From the NCBI RefSeq assembly GCF_028532485.1, contig NZ_CP116942.1:1984001-2048000 (forward strand): a DNA stretch of 64,000 nt, in the 5' to 3' direction. Positions 25,811 to 33,067 of the stretch are shown here, piece after piece. Position numbers and translations under genes: made by a program. Position 1 is the stretch's first letter. Every line of letters begins with the position of its first letter. The stretch is from Iamia majanohamensis. GTDB lineage: Bacteria > Actinomycetota > Acidimicrobiia > Acidimicrobiales > Iamiaceae. The notes under the pieces were generated by a model. That model ran no database searches. It worked only from the letters and a program-made list of their open reading frames with translations, and was not told where the DNA came from.

Positions 25811-26947
25811 ATGGCGACACCGGCGGTCCCTGCCCCCCTCGGTCACCCGGGAGGGCCGACCCGACGGCGGGGTCGCGCCCTCGCCACCCTGGCCGCCTCG
25901 GGCCTCGTCGTGGCCGGCCTCCTGGTGGGCGGGCCTGCCGTCGCCCCGGCCCAGGACGCATGCCCCGAGCCCTACGCCCCCCTGGCCAGCGTCGACCAGT
26001 ACTCGGGCTCGACGGCCACGCTGCCGGAGGTGCCCGGCGACGACGTGGTCCTCGACACCGCCGAGGTGGTGGCGGGCGCGGTCGGCCCCCTCGACTCCGA
26101 CGGCGACGGCCAGCCTGATGAGATCGGCCCTCGGGAGACGGTGTCGGACCCGGCCACCGTGACGCGAGGCGACGGGACGCTGACGTTCGTCCGCGCCGGT
26201 GCGGTCGTGTCGATCAGCGGCAACGCCGGCGACCTCGACGGTGACGGTCGGGACGAGATCCTCGTGTCGGTAGGGGCCTCCGCCGGCGTCGGGGAGGTGC
26301 AGTCGTTCGTGGTGCCCGGCACCACCGGTCCGGGGACCCACGACCCGGCCGACGTGGGCATCGAGGCCGGCGACAGGGTCGCCCCCATCCCGGACCGGGA
26401 CGGCGACGGCGTCGTGGAGCTGCTCGACGTGGCCGTCGGGTTCGAGGGCGGGTTCCTCGTGAACGGACCGACCCGCGTCCTGTCGGGCGCGGCGGTGATC
26501 GCCGTCGGGGCCCCGGGCGACGCCACCGACCTCCCGGCCCTGGTCCAGGCACCGGGCGCGCTCCTCGCCTTCGCCGACCTGGGCGGGCCCCTCCCGGTGC
26601 TCATCACCGGCGAGGTCGTGGGCCCGCCGGGGGAGGAGACCGAGGGCATCCTCCACCTCGCCGACGAGGGCGGGGACGAGGCCTTCACCACCGACCCGTA
26701 CCCCTTCGTCGTGAGCTACACCTCCACCTTCGCCCGGCCCCGGCTGGTGGTCGGCGACCAGGGCACCTTCCTGGCCCTGGCGCAGGGCGAGCGCTCGGCC
26801 GCCCGCGCCTACCTGTGGCGCGTCGACGACCCCTGTGGTGCCCTGCCGACGGGCACCGCCCCGACCACTGAGGTGCCCCCGGCGTCGACGCCCGTCACCT
26901 CGCCGGCCGCCGCACCCATCACCGCCGACGCCACCTTCACCGGCTGA
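25811..26947 (+). CDS. Secreted protein with Asp/Gly calcium-binding-like repeats
   Basis: 378 residues. A twin-arginine-like or long Sec signal (RRRGRALATLAASGLVVAGLLVGG, ending APAQDA) is followed by three DxDxDG-type loops: DSDGDGQPDEIG, DLDGDGRDEILV and DRDGDGVVELLD. These are the pattern of FG-GAP/integrin-like beta-propellers and dockerin-type calcium loops. No catalytic motif. It is probably an exported surface or matrix protein of unknown role. The ATG at 25811 is favoured because CATGCT lies 6 nt upstream; a GTG two codons earlier is possible. Its C-terminal 35 residues are Thr/Pro-rich without a membrane anchor. Confidence 0.7.
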   Translation: MATPAVPAPLGHPGGPTRRRGRALATLAASGLVVAGLLVGGPAVAPAQDACPEPYAPLASVDQYSGSTATLPEVPGDDVVLDTAEVVAGAVGPLDSDGDGQPDEIGPRETVSDPATVTRGDGTLTFVRAGAVVSISGNAGDLDGDGRDEILVSVGASAGVGEVQSFVVPGTTGPGTHDPADVGIEAGDRVAPIPDRDGDGVVELLDVAVGFEGGFLVNGPTRVLSGAAVIAVGAPGDATDLPALVQAPGALLAFADLGGPLPVLITGEVVGPPGEETEGILHLADEGGDEAFTTDPYPFVVSYTSTFARPRLVVGDQGTFLALAQGERSAARAYLWRVDDPCGALPTGTAPTTEVPPASTPVTSPAAAPITADATFTG

Positions 26948-26960
26948 CCGGGACCGACCC

Positions 26961-27022
26961 CGACGGGGTGTGCCTGGCCCAACCCGTCGACGACGACGGA
27001 GTGTGCCTGGCACGACCCGTCG
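26961..27022 (+). repeat. Pair of 29-bp palindromic-end repeats
   Basis: Units at 26961-26989 and 26994-27022, 33 bp apart. Each begins CGACGG(G/A)GTGTGCCTGG and ends ACCCGTCG, so each can fold on CGACGGG/CCCGTCG-like ends. They lie just after the secreted-protein stop and may act in termination. Confidence 0.65.
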
Positions 27023-27128
27023 GACGGGGCGCGACCGCGGGGGCGGCGACGGGCCGACAGCAGGTGGACGGGCGCCGTCCTACCCTCGCCCCGGCCGACC
27101 CCCCCCGACCCGGCCCCAGGAGGTGCAC

Positions 27129-28319
27129 GTGCCCGGCTTCGAGGTGCCCGACCACGTCCGACCCACCCGCGACGCAGTGCTCCGCTTCATGGTGGAGAGG
27201 GTGGAGCCGTCCGAGCCCGTGCTCCACGCCGGCGGCGACGAGGCCTCCGCCCGCATCCGCGAGCTGCAGGCCGAGGCCAAGGCCGAGGGGCTGTGGGCCC
27301 TGGGCCACCCCACCGAGCTGGGCGGCGGGGGGATGCCCTTCCTCGACTACGTGTACGTCAACGAGGTGCAGGGCCGCAGCGAGTACGGCCAGATCGCCCT
27401 GGGGACCTACACCCTCCAGGACTCGCTGATGCTCCACGCCCACGCCAGCCCGGCCCAGCGGGAGCGCTGGCTCGAGCCCCTGGTGGCGGCCGAGATCTCG
27501 CCCAGCTTCGCCATGACCGAGCCCGAGGTGGCGTCGTCGGACCCCACCCAGCTGCAGACGACGGCGACCCTCGACGGCGACGAGTGGGTGATCCGGGGGC
27601 GCAAGTGGTTCACCACGGGGGCCCACCGGGCGGCGTACACGACGGTCATGTGCCGCACCGAGCCCGACGCGCCCGACCACCGGGCCTTCAGCATGGTCAT
27701 CGTCCCCACCGACACCCCGGGCTACGACATCGTGCGGGAGACGCCCGTGCTCGGCATCCGGGGCGGGCACTGCGAGGTCGTCTACGACGACGTGCGGGTG
27801 CCGGCCGACAACCTGCTGGGGGAGCGGGGGAGGGGCTTCGTCATCGCCCAGGAGCGCCTCGGCCCGGGGCGGATCTTCCACTGCATGCGCTGGCTGGGGC
27901 AGGCGCAGCGGGCCTTCGACCTCCTGTGCGACCGGCTGGTGCACCGGGAGGCCTTCGGCGGGCCGCTCGCCGAGAAGCAGCTGATGCAGCAGCACGTCTT
28001 CGACAGCTACGCCCAGATCCAGGCCAGCCACCTGCTCACCCTCCACGCCGCCGAGGCCGTCGACCGGGGTGGCGACGCCCGGGTCGAGATCGGGGCCATC
28101 AAGGTCGTCGGCGCCCAGATGCTCCACGACGTGATCGACCGGGCCGTCCAGGCCCACGGCGCCGCCGGGCTCACCGACGACACCCCGCTCAGCCACATGT
28201 ACCGGGCGGCCCGCTTCGCCCGCATCTACGACGGGCCCGACGAGGTCCACGTCCAGTCCGTGGCCCGGCGCCTGCTGAAGACCTACCGCGACGGCGGCTC
28301 CTGGGAGTTCGCCGGCTGA
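27129..28319 (+). CDS. Acyl-CoA dehydrogenase of the ACAD10/11 type
   Basis: 396 residues. The family segments run in order: FAMTEPEVASSDPTQLQT, RGRKWFTTGAHRAAYT, VLGIRGGHCEVVYDDVRVP, ERLGPGRIFHCMRWLGQ, and near the C terminus RIYDGPDEVHVQSVA. The DGPDEVH ending is typical of ACAD10/ACAD11 and bacterial LvaC-like enzymes, rather than the EGTSEI form of ordinary acyl-CoA dehydrogenases. Those enzymes act on 4-phosphoacyl-CoA made by an APH-type kinase. A matching kinase gene is nearby on the opposite strand. AGGAGG precedes the GTG at 27129. It overlaps the hydratase start (TGATG). Confidence 0.88.
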   Translation: MPGFEVPDHVRPTRDAVLRFMVERVEPSEPVLHAGGDEASARIRELQAEAKAEGLWALGHPTELGGGGMPFLDYVYVNEVQGRSEYGQIALGTYTLQDSLMLHAHASPAQRERWLEPLVAAEISPSFAMTEPEVASSDPTQLQTTATLDGDEWVIRGRKWFTTGAHRAAYTTVMCRTEPDAPDHRAFSMVIVPTDTPGYDIVRETPVLGIRGGHCEVVYDDVRVPADNLLGERGRGFVIAQERLGPGRIFHCMRWLGQAQRAFDLLCDRLVHREAFGGPLAEKQLMQQHVFDSYAQIQASHLLTLHAAEAVDRGGDARVEIGAIKVVGAQMLHDVIDRAVQAHGAAGLTDDTPLSHMYRAARFARIYDGPDEVHVQSVARRLLKTYRDGGSWEFAG

Positions 28320-29113
28320 TGGCGCCGCCCGAGCTCCCCGGGGTGCGGGTCGAGGCCCGCCGGCGCGTCGGCCGCCTCACTCTGTGCCGCCCCGAGCGGC
28401 GCAACGCCCTCGGGTACCCGCAGCTGCAGGCCTTGGTCGACGCGGCGGCCTGGTTCGACGCCCAGCCCGATGTGGGCGTGGTCGTCGTGGCCGGCGAGGG
28501 ACCGTCGTTCTGCGGCGGCTTCGACGTGCGCGACCCCGGTCCGCCGCCGCCGGGCGGCGCGGAGGTCGCCCTCGACCTGGGCCGGGTGGCCATGAACGCG
28601 GTGGGCTCGATGCGGGCGGTGACCGTGGCCCGGGTCCACGGGACCGTGAAGGGCGGCGGCACGGTGCTCGCCCTCACCTGCGACCTGGCCGTGGCCGCCC
28701 TCGACACCCGGCTGTCGCTGCCCGAGTCCCACATGGGCATGCCCATCCCGTGGGCGACGCTGCCCCGCCTCGTCCGGCTGCTCGGCCCCATGCGGGCCAA
28801 GGAGCTGGTGCTGCTCGCCGTCGAGCTCGGTGGGTTCGAGGCCGCCGAGGCGGGCCTGGTGACCCGGGTCGTGCCCCCTGCGTACCTCGACAGCGCGGTG
28901 GCCTCCGTCGTCGACAGCCTGCTGGCCAGCCCGAACCTCGTCCTCCACGAGGTGGCGGCGGAGATCGAGCGGCTGGCCGAGGGGATGGCCCCGACCACCG
29001 ACGGCGCCGGCGACGTCGACCGCATGAAGCGGGCCCACCGCGACCCCGGCTGCCAGCGAGCCGGCGAGGCCTACCTGGCGGCCTGGGAGGCCCGCCGCTC
29101 CGGGTCGGGCTGA
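28319..29113 (+). CDS. Enoyl-CoA hydratase/isomerase family protein
   Basis: 264 residues with the crotonase fold: RPERRNALGYPQLQALVDA, VVVVAGEGPSFCGGFDVRDP (the oxyanion-hole segment), HGTVKGGGTVLALTCDLAVAA and PESHMGMPIPWATLPRLVRLLG. The two usual catalytic glutamates are only partly matched, so hydratase versus isomerase activity is open. Its ATG overlaps the dehydrogenase stop, so the two are coupled and probably sequential steps of beta-oxidation of an unusual acyl-CoA. Confidence 0.87.
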   Translation: MAPPELPGVRVEARRRVGRLTLCRPERRNALGYPQLQALVDAAAWFDAQPDVGVVVVAGEGPSFCGGFDVRDPGPPPPGGAEVALDLGRVAMNAVGSMRAVTVARVHGTVKGGGTVLALTCDLAVAALDTRLSLPESHMGMPIPWATLPRLVRLLGPMRAKELVLLAVELGGFEAAEAGLVTRVVPPAYLDSAVASVVDSLLASPNLVLHEVAAEIERLAEGMAPTTDGAGDVDRMKRAHRDPGCQRAGEAYLAAWEARRSGSG

Positions 29114-29136
29114 CGGCCCGCCGAGCCGGCTCCGTT

Positions 29137-29179
29137 CTCGGTACGGGAGTCCCTGGTCTTCCCGGTCGTGGGCACCCAG
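29137..29179 (+). repeat. 43-bp repeat, family 3, copy J
   Basis: Unit from CTCGGTACGGGAGTCCCT to a CAG end, embedded between CCGTT and AACGG so the outer ends pair. The partner starts 71 bp later. Confidence 0.7.
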
Positions 29180-29207
29180 AACGGTGGGGCGTCGGGCCGG
29201 CTCCGTT

Positions 29208-29250
29208 CTCGGTACGGGAGTCCCTCGTCCTCCCGGTCGTGGGTACCCAG
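29208..29250 (+). repeat. 43-bp repeat, family 3, copy K
   Basis: Differs from copy J at three positions (CTGGTCTTC/CTCGTCCTC and GCACC/GTACC). Both lie between the convergent hydratase and DUF6285 genes. Confidence 0.7.
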
Positions 29251-29287
29251 AACGGAGGGAGGGGTTGGGCGGCGAGGGCGGTCCGGG

Positions 29288-29722
29288 TCAGCGGTCGCGG
29301 TCGGCGAGCCAGGCAGGGTTGGCGACGCGGAGGCGGTCGACCACGGAGGCACGGACGGCGGCGTCGACGTCGGGGCGGTCGTCGAGCTCGCCGGCGCGGA
29401 TGCGGGTGGCCAGCTCGGCGTCGTCGGCCACGCTGAGGGCCTCCAACCGGCGGGCGTGGGCCACCGCCTGGGCCGGGCCGAGGCGCAGCTCCCGCTCCAC
29501 TACCTCGAGGGCGTGGGTGGCGACCCGGGCGTGGAAGCGGGCCGAGCCGTCGAGCGAGGGCCCCAGGTCGTCGGCCAGGTGGCCGCGGACGGCGTCGACC
29601 AGCTCGGCCGCGGTCGGCCGGCCGTGCAGGTCCGGCGGGGCCGGGGCGTCGGGGGCGTCGCCCTCGGGGGCCGGGGGAGGGGGTCGAGGACCAGCTCCAG
29701 GAGGTCGTGCTCGGCCTCGCAC
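29288..29722 (-). CDS. DUF6285-like protein, possible LvaB-type kinase partner
   Basis: Up to 144 residues; the conserved part starts at DLHGRPTAAELVDAVRGHLADDL and continues with FHARVATHALEVVERELRLGP and a C-terminal VANPAWLADR. Small helical proteins of this type commonly follow APH-type kinases, and in levulinate catabolism a small partner (LvaB) is needed for the LvaA kinase. No good independent start exists: the only upstream initiator in frame is a GTG at 29722 inside the kinase frame. The coding frame is -1 relative to the kinase. Either a C-run indel or slippage near 29666-29683 once joined them, or this is an overlapping gene. Confidence 0.6.
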   Translation of the reverse strand: MRGRARPPGAGPRPPPPAPEGDAPDAPAPPDLHGRPTAAELVDAVRGHLADDLGPSLDGSARFHARVATHALEVVERELRLGPAQAVAHARRLEALSVADDAELATRIRAGELDDRPDVDAAVRASVVDRLRVANPAWLADRDR

Positions 29723-30675
29723 ACCCGCCGGCCGATGGTGGCCAGCTCCACCGAGCGCACGTGGCCGTCGAGGTGGCGCCGGGCCTGCACCGCGCAGATC
29801 AGGCCCCACAGCAGGGTCCCGGCCGCCGTCCACCAGCGGACGACCTCGGGCGACGTCGGCCGGCCACCGGCCTCGACGTAGCCGGCGAGCACGTCGTCGA
29901 GGTCGGCCACGCCACCGGCCTCGCGGTCGCCGCCGAAGCGCCAGGCCCGCCCGCACAGCCAGCCCAGGTCCTCGGCCGGGTCGCCCCGGTGGGCCAGCTC
30001 CCAGTCGAGCACCGCAGTCAGCTCGTCGCCGTCGACCAGCAGGTTGCCGACCCGGTAGTCGCCGTGGACGACCCCGACCGGTCCGGGCTCGGGCCGGGTG
30101 GCCTCCAGGCGGCGGAGCCCGAGCTCGAGGGCGGGCCGCTGCTCGCCGAGCAGGTCGAGGCCGTCGCGCACCCGGCCCAGGGGGTCGACGACGTCGAGGT
30201 CGGCCACCACCTCGGGGTCGATGGCGTGGATGCCGGCCAGGGCCGACCCCAGCCGACGCCCCAGGGCCCGCCGACCCTCGTCGGTGCGCTCGGCCCGCAC
30301 GATGCGGGGCCCGAGGGCCTCGCCGTCGACGTGGGCGCTGACCCGGGCCTGGCCCAGGCCCGCGCCCTCGGCCGCGGGGGCGTCGACGACCACCGGCGGC
30401 ACCGGCACCCCGGCGGCCTCGGCTGCAGCGAGGAGGCGGTCCTCGACCGCCATCGACGGGCCCGTGCCCACCCCGCCGGGCCGCAGCCGCTGGAGGACGA
30501 GCCGACGCGGCCCGGCCGAGGGCCCCACCGCGGTGAAGGACCACGTCTCCCGGGAGGCCCCGCCCGAGAGGCGGCGGAGGTCACTCACCTCCACCCCGGC
30601 GTCGCCCAGCGCCTCCCGCAGCGGGGGCGTGAGCGCCCGCGCCAGCGCCTCGGTCCGGTCCCGGTGGTCGGCCAC
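29500..30675 (-). CDS. APH-type phosphotransferase (ACAD10/11- or LvaA-like acyl-CoA kinase)
   Basis: 391 residues as read, of which about 330 make sense. Kinase features are LRRLSGGASRETWSFTA (nucleotide loop), VGVVHGDYRVGNLLV (catalytic Asp in HGDYRxGN) and AVLDWELAHRGDPAEDL (metal-binding Asp). The LDWELAHxGDP form is that of ACAD10/11 kinase domains. The final 60 residues are out-of-frame translation of the following DUF6285 reading, so the C terminus is suspect. GTG start with TACTCT 6 nt upstream, hence leaderless. It converges with the dehydrogenase and hydratase genes, so together they look like a split ACAD10/11 pathway for 4-hydroxy acids (inference). Confidence 0.8.
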   Translation of the reverse strand: MADHRDRTEALARALTPPLREALGDAGVEVSDLRRLSGGASRETWSFTAVGPSAGPRRLVLQRLRPGGVGTGPSMAVEDRLLAAAEAAGVPVPPVVVDAPAAEGAGLGQARVSAHVDGEALGPRIVRAERTDEGRRALGRRLGSALAGIHAIDPEVVADLDVVDPLGRVRDGLDLLGEQRPALELGLRRLEATRPEPGPVGVVHGDYRVGNLLVDGDELTAVLDWELAHRGDPAEDLGWLCGRAWRFGGDREAGGVADLDDVLAGYVEAGGRPTSPEVVRWWTAAGTLLWGLICAVQARRHLDGHVRSVELATIGRRVCEAEHDLLELVLDPLPRPPRATPPTPRPRRTCTAGRPRPSWSTPSAATWPTTWGPRSTARPASTPGSPPTPSR

Positions 30676-30681
30676 GGCCCG

Positions 30682-30687
30682 AGAGTA
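30682..30687 (-). promoter_or_regulatory. Leaderless -10 element of the kinase gene
   Basis: TACTCT, 6 nt from the GTG start on the minus strand. Confidence 0.55.
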
Positions 30688-30725
30688 GGGAGCGCGCGGC
30701 CGCGGGGCGCGGGAGCGCCACCTCC

Positions 30726-30731
30726 TAACCT
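30726..30731 (+). promoter_or_regulatory. Leaderless -10 element of the glycosyltransferase gene
   Basis: TAACCT, 7 nt from the GTG start. It lies 39 bp from the divergent kinase -10, so the two promoters are packed back to back. Confidence 0.6.
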
Positions 30732-30738
30732 CCCGGGC

Positions 30739-31812
30739 GTGCGGATCGGACTGGTGTGCCCCTACAGCCTGACCGTGCCGGGCGGGGTGCAGGCCCAGGT
30801 GCTGGGGCTGGCCCGGGCCCTGCGGGCCGCCGGCCACCCGACCCGGGTGATGGCGCCGTGCGACGGCCCGCCGCCCGACGCCTGGGTCACGCCGCTCGGC
30901 AACAGCATGCCGACCGCGGCCAACGGCTCCTTCGCCCCGGTGGCGCCCGACCTGCCGGCCCAGCTGCGGGTGATCCGGGCCGCCAACGACGAGGACTTCG
31001 ACGTCATCAACCTGCACGAGCCCCTCGGCCCCGGGGTGTGCATCACGACCTGCGTGGTGAAGCCGGCCCCGCTTGTGGGCACGTTCCACGCCGCCGGCGT
31101 CTCCGGCGCCTACACCGCCCTCGGCCCGCTGGTGCGCTGGCTCGCCGGGCGCCTCGACCTGCGCTGCGCCGTCTCGGCCGACGCCGAGGAGCTGGCCTCC
31201 ACCCACCTCCGGGGCACCTACGAGCGGGTCTTCAACGGCATCGAGATCCCGGCCTTCGCCGAGGCCGAGCCCACACCGACCGACGGCGCCCCCACCATCC
31301 TCTTCCTCGGCCGCCACGAGGAGCGCAAGGGCCTCGAGGTCCTGCTCACGGCCATGACCGACCTGCCGCGCGATGTGCGCCTCTGGGTGGCGGGCGACGG
31401 CCCCGACACCGACGCGCTCATGCGCCGGACCTCGGGCGACCCCCGGGTGGAGTGGCTCGGGCGGATCAGCGACGCCGAGAAGGCGTCGCGCATGCGGGCC
31501 GCCTCGGTCTACTGCGCCCCGTCGCTGCGGGGGGAGTCCTTCGGCGTGGTCCTGCTGGAGGCCATGGCCGCGGGCACGCCCATCGTGGCGAGCGACCTGA
31601 CCGGGTACCGGCGGGTGGCCCGGCCGGGGACCGACGCCCTGCTCACCCCGCCGGGCGACGCCGACGCCCTCGGTCGGGCGCTGGCCTCGGTGCTGCTCGA
31701 CCCCGACCGGGGCCGGCAGCTGGTGGCCTCGGGCCGGGAGCGGGCCGAGCAGTTCTCCATGGACCGCCTGGCCCAGCGCTACCTGGAGCTCTACGCCCGG
31801 GTCGCGGGCTGA
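30739..31812 (+). CDS. GT4 glycosyltransferase, PimA-like
   Basis: 357 residues. It begins MRIGLVCPYSLTVPGGVQAQ, the PimA/GT4 opening with the donor-site GGVQ loop. Further segments are INLHEPLGPG, GTFHAAGVSGAYTALGPL, VFNGIEIP, ILFLGRHEERKGLEVLL and SLRGESFGVVLLEAMAAGTPIVAS (E-x7-E retaining motif). PimA transfers mannose from GDP-mannose to phosphatidylinositol on the cytosolic face. The identity is supported by sequence style and by pgsA and PatA-like genes in the same block, though separated from them by 6 kb of metabolic genes. An upstream open extension is antisense to the kinase and is not used. Confidence 0.88.
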   Translation: MRIGLVCPYSLTVPGGVQAQVLGLARALRAAGHPTRVMAPCDGPPPDAWVTPLGNSMPTAANGSFAPVAPDLPAQLRVIRAANDEDFDVINLHEPLGPGVCITTCVVKPAPLVGTFHAAGVSGAYTALGPLVRWLAGRLDLRCAVSADAEELASTHLRGTYERVFNGIEIPAFAEAEPTPTDGAPTILFLGRHEERKGLEVLLTAMTDLPRDVRLWVAGDGPDTDALMRRTSGDPRVEWLGRISDAEKASRMRAASVYCAPSLRGESFGVVLLEAMAAGTPIVASDLTGYRRVARPGTDALLTPPGDADALGRALASVLLDPDRGRQLVASGRERAEQFSMDRLAQRYLELYARVAG

Positions 31813-31814
31813 GC

Positions 31815-31840
31815 TCGGGTCCCCCGGTCCGGGGACCCGA
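31815..31840 (+). terminator. Hairpin directly after glycosyltransferase stop
   Basis: TCGGGTCCCC, 6-nt loop, GGGGACCCGA: a perfect 10-bp GC-rich stem starting 3 bases after the stop. No T-run. Confidence 0.6.
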
Positions 31841-31882
31841 CCCCGGGGTGGACCCCGTCCGCCGGCGGGTACAGGCGCACCC

Positions 31883-32350
31883 ATGGCGATGAACAACGTG
31901 ACCAAGAAGTTCGACAAGGCGCGCGACAAGCTCGGCCTCGACGGCGACGAGCAGGTCCTGGCGGGCTGCCTGACCGACCCCAAGGCCGCGATCGGGATGG
32001 CCGCCGGTGGGGTGGCCGGCGTGGCGGTGCAGTCGGCGCTGCGGGCGCGCAAGGAGGCCGGGGCCCCACCGGCACAGGGGGCCGCCGCCACCTGGCCGGC
32101 GGGCCGCAACCTGATGGCGATCACCTCGAAGCGGGTGGTCGTGGCCAAGATGAGCCAGATGTCGGGGAGGCCGACCGAGGTGCTGGCGTGGTGGCCCCAC
32201 TCCGACATCGTGCGGTTCACCGTCGAGAAGCGCGCCACGGGCTACCCCTTCGAGGTCACCTTCGCCGACGGGTCGATCGCCCGCGACGAGGGCGGCAAGG
32301 GCACCGGGGCCGACCGCCTGGGTGAGGTCGCAGCGTCGATCTGGCGCTGA
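31883..32350 (+). CDS. Small protein with PH-like C-terminal domain
   Basis: 155 residues. The N terminus is charged and helical (NNVTKKFDKARDKLGLDGDE), then a Gly/Ala stretch that might touch the membrane (AIGMAAGGVAGVAV). The C-terminal 80 residues (NLMAITSKRVVVAKM, VLAWWPHSDIVRFTVEK, FEVTFADGS) read as the beta strands of a bacterial PH-like domain. Function unknown. A TACAGG hexamer is 7 nt upstream of the ATG. A hairpin follows the stop. Confidence 0.65.
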   Translation: MAMNNVTKKFDKARDKLGLDGDEQVLAGCLTDPKAAIGMAAGGVAGVAVQSALRARKEAGAPPAQGAAATWPAGRNLMAITSKRVVVAKMSQMSGRPTEVLAWWPHSDIVRFTVEKRATGYPFEVTFADGSIARDEGGKGTGADRLGEVAASIWR

Positions 32351-32374
32351 GCCCCCCAAGACGTGGCCGGCACC

Positions 32375-32392
32375 CACCCGCGAGGGCGGGTG
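32375..32392 (+). terminator. 7-bp hairpin with GAGG tetraloop
   Basis: CACCCGC GAGG GCGGGTG, 25 bp after the preceding stop and before the lemA promoter. Confidence 0.5.
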
Positions 32393-32446
32393 TGACAGGG
32401 GTCCCGTCGGGGTCCCGGGTGGTGGGGCACGGCGGGTGGTGGGGTC

Positions 32447-32452
32447 TAGGCT
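32447..32452 (+). promoter_or_regulatory. Likely -10 element of lemA operon
   Basis: TAGGCT, giving an mRNA leader of about 46 nt with AGGAGG before the GTG. A leadered promoter, unlike its neighbours. Confidence 0.45.
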
Positions 32453-32504
32453 CTCGGGGCCGTCCCGGCGCCCGCCGCCGGTGCGTGCCGACCCAGGAGG
32501 ACCC

Positions 32505-33062
32505 GTGGGCATCGTCATCCTCATCATCGTCCTGGTCGTGGTGGTGGGCCTCGGCGTCTGGCTGGTGGCCAGCTACAACGGCCTGGTCAAGGTCAAGAAC
32601 CGGGTGGAGTCGGCCTGGGCCCAGATCGAGGTCCAGCTGAACCGGCGCCACGACCTCATCCCCAACCTGGTGGCCACCGTGAAGGGCTACGCGGCCCACG
32701 AGGGCGAGACCCTCGAGAAGGTCATCTCGGCCCGCAACCGCGCCGTGGCGGCCGAGACCCCGGGCGAGCAGGCCCAGGCCGAGAAGGAGGTCTCCGGGGC
32801 CCTGGCCAACGTGTTCGCCCTGAGCGAGGCCTACCCCGACCTCAAGGCCAACCAGAGCTTCCTCGCCCTGCAGTCCGAGCTCACCAGCAGCGAGGACCGG
32901 GTCGCCTACGCGCGGCAGTACTACAACGACACGGTCAACACCTACAACACCAAGATCGCCTCCTTCCCGACCGTGTTCATGGCCCGCGCCGCCGGCTTCG
33001 GCGAGCGCGAGTACTTCCAGGCCGAGGGCGACGCCCGCGGCCCGGTGTCGGTGGAGTTCTGA
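32505..33062 (+). CDS. lemA: LemA family protein
   Basis: 185 residues, GTG start with AGGAGG five bases upstream. One N-terminal membrane helix (VILIIVLVVVVGLGVWLVASYN) is followed by the LemA signature: VKVKNRVESAWAQIEVQLNRRHDLIPNLV, then helical YARQYYNDTVNTYNTKIASFP and FGEREYFQ at the end. LemA proteins are membrane-bound helical bundles of uncertain role, often next to HtpX-type peptidases or TPM proteins. Here an M48 peptidase starts 6 bases after its stop. Confidence 0.92.
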   Translation: MGIVILIIVLVVVVGLGVWLVASYNGLVKVKNRVESAWAQIEVQLNRRHDLIPNLVATVKGYAAHEGETLEKVISARNRAVAAETPGEQAQAEKEVSGALANVFALSEAYPDLKANQSFLALQSELTSSEDRVAYARQYYNDTVNTYNTKIASFPTVFMARAAGFGEREYFQAEGDARGPVSVEF

Positions 33063-33067
33063 CCGCC

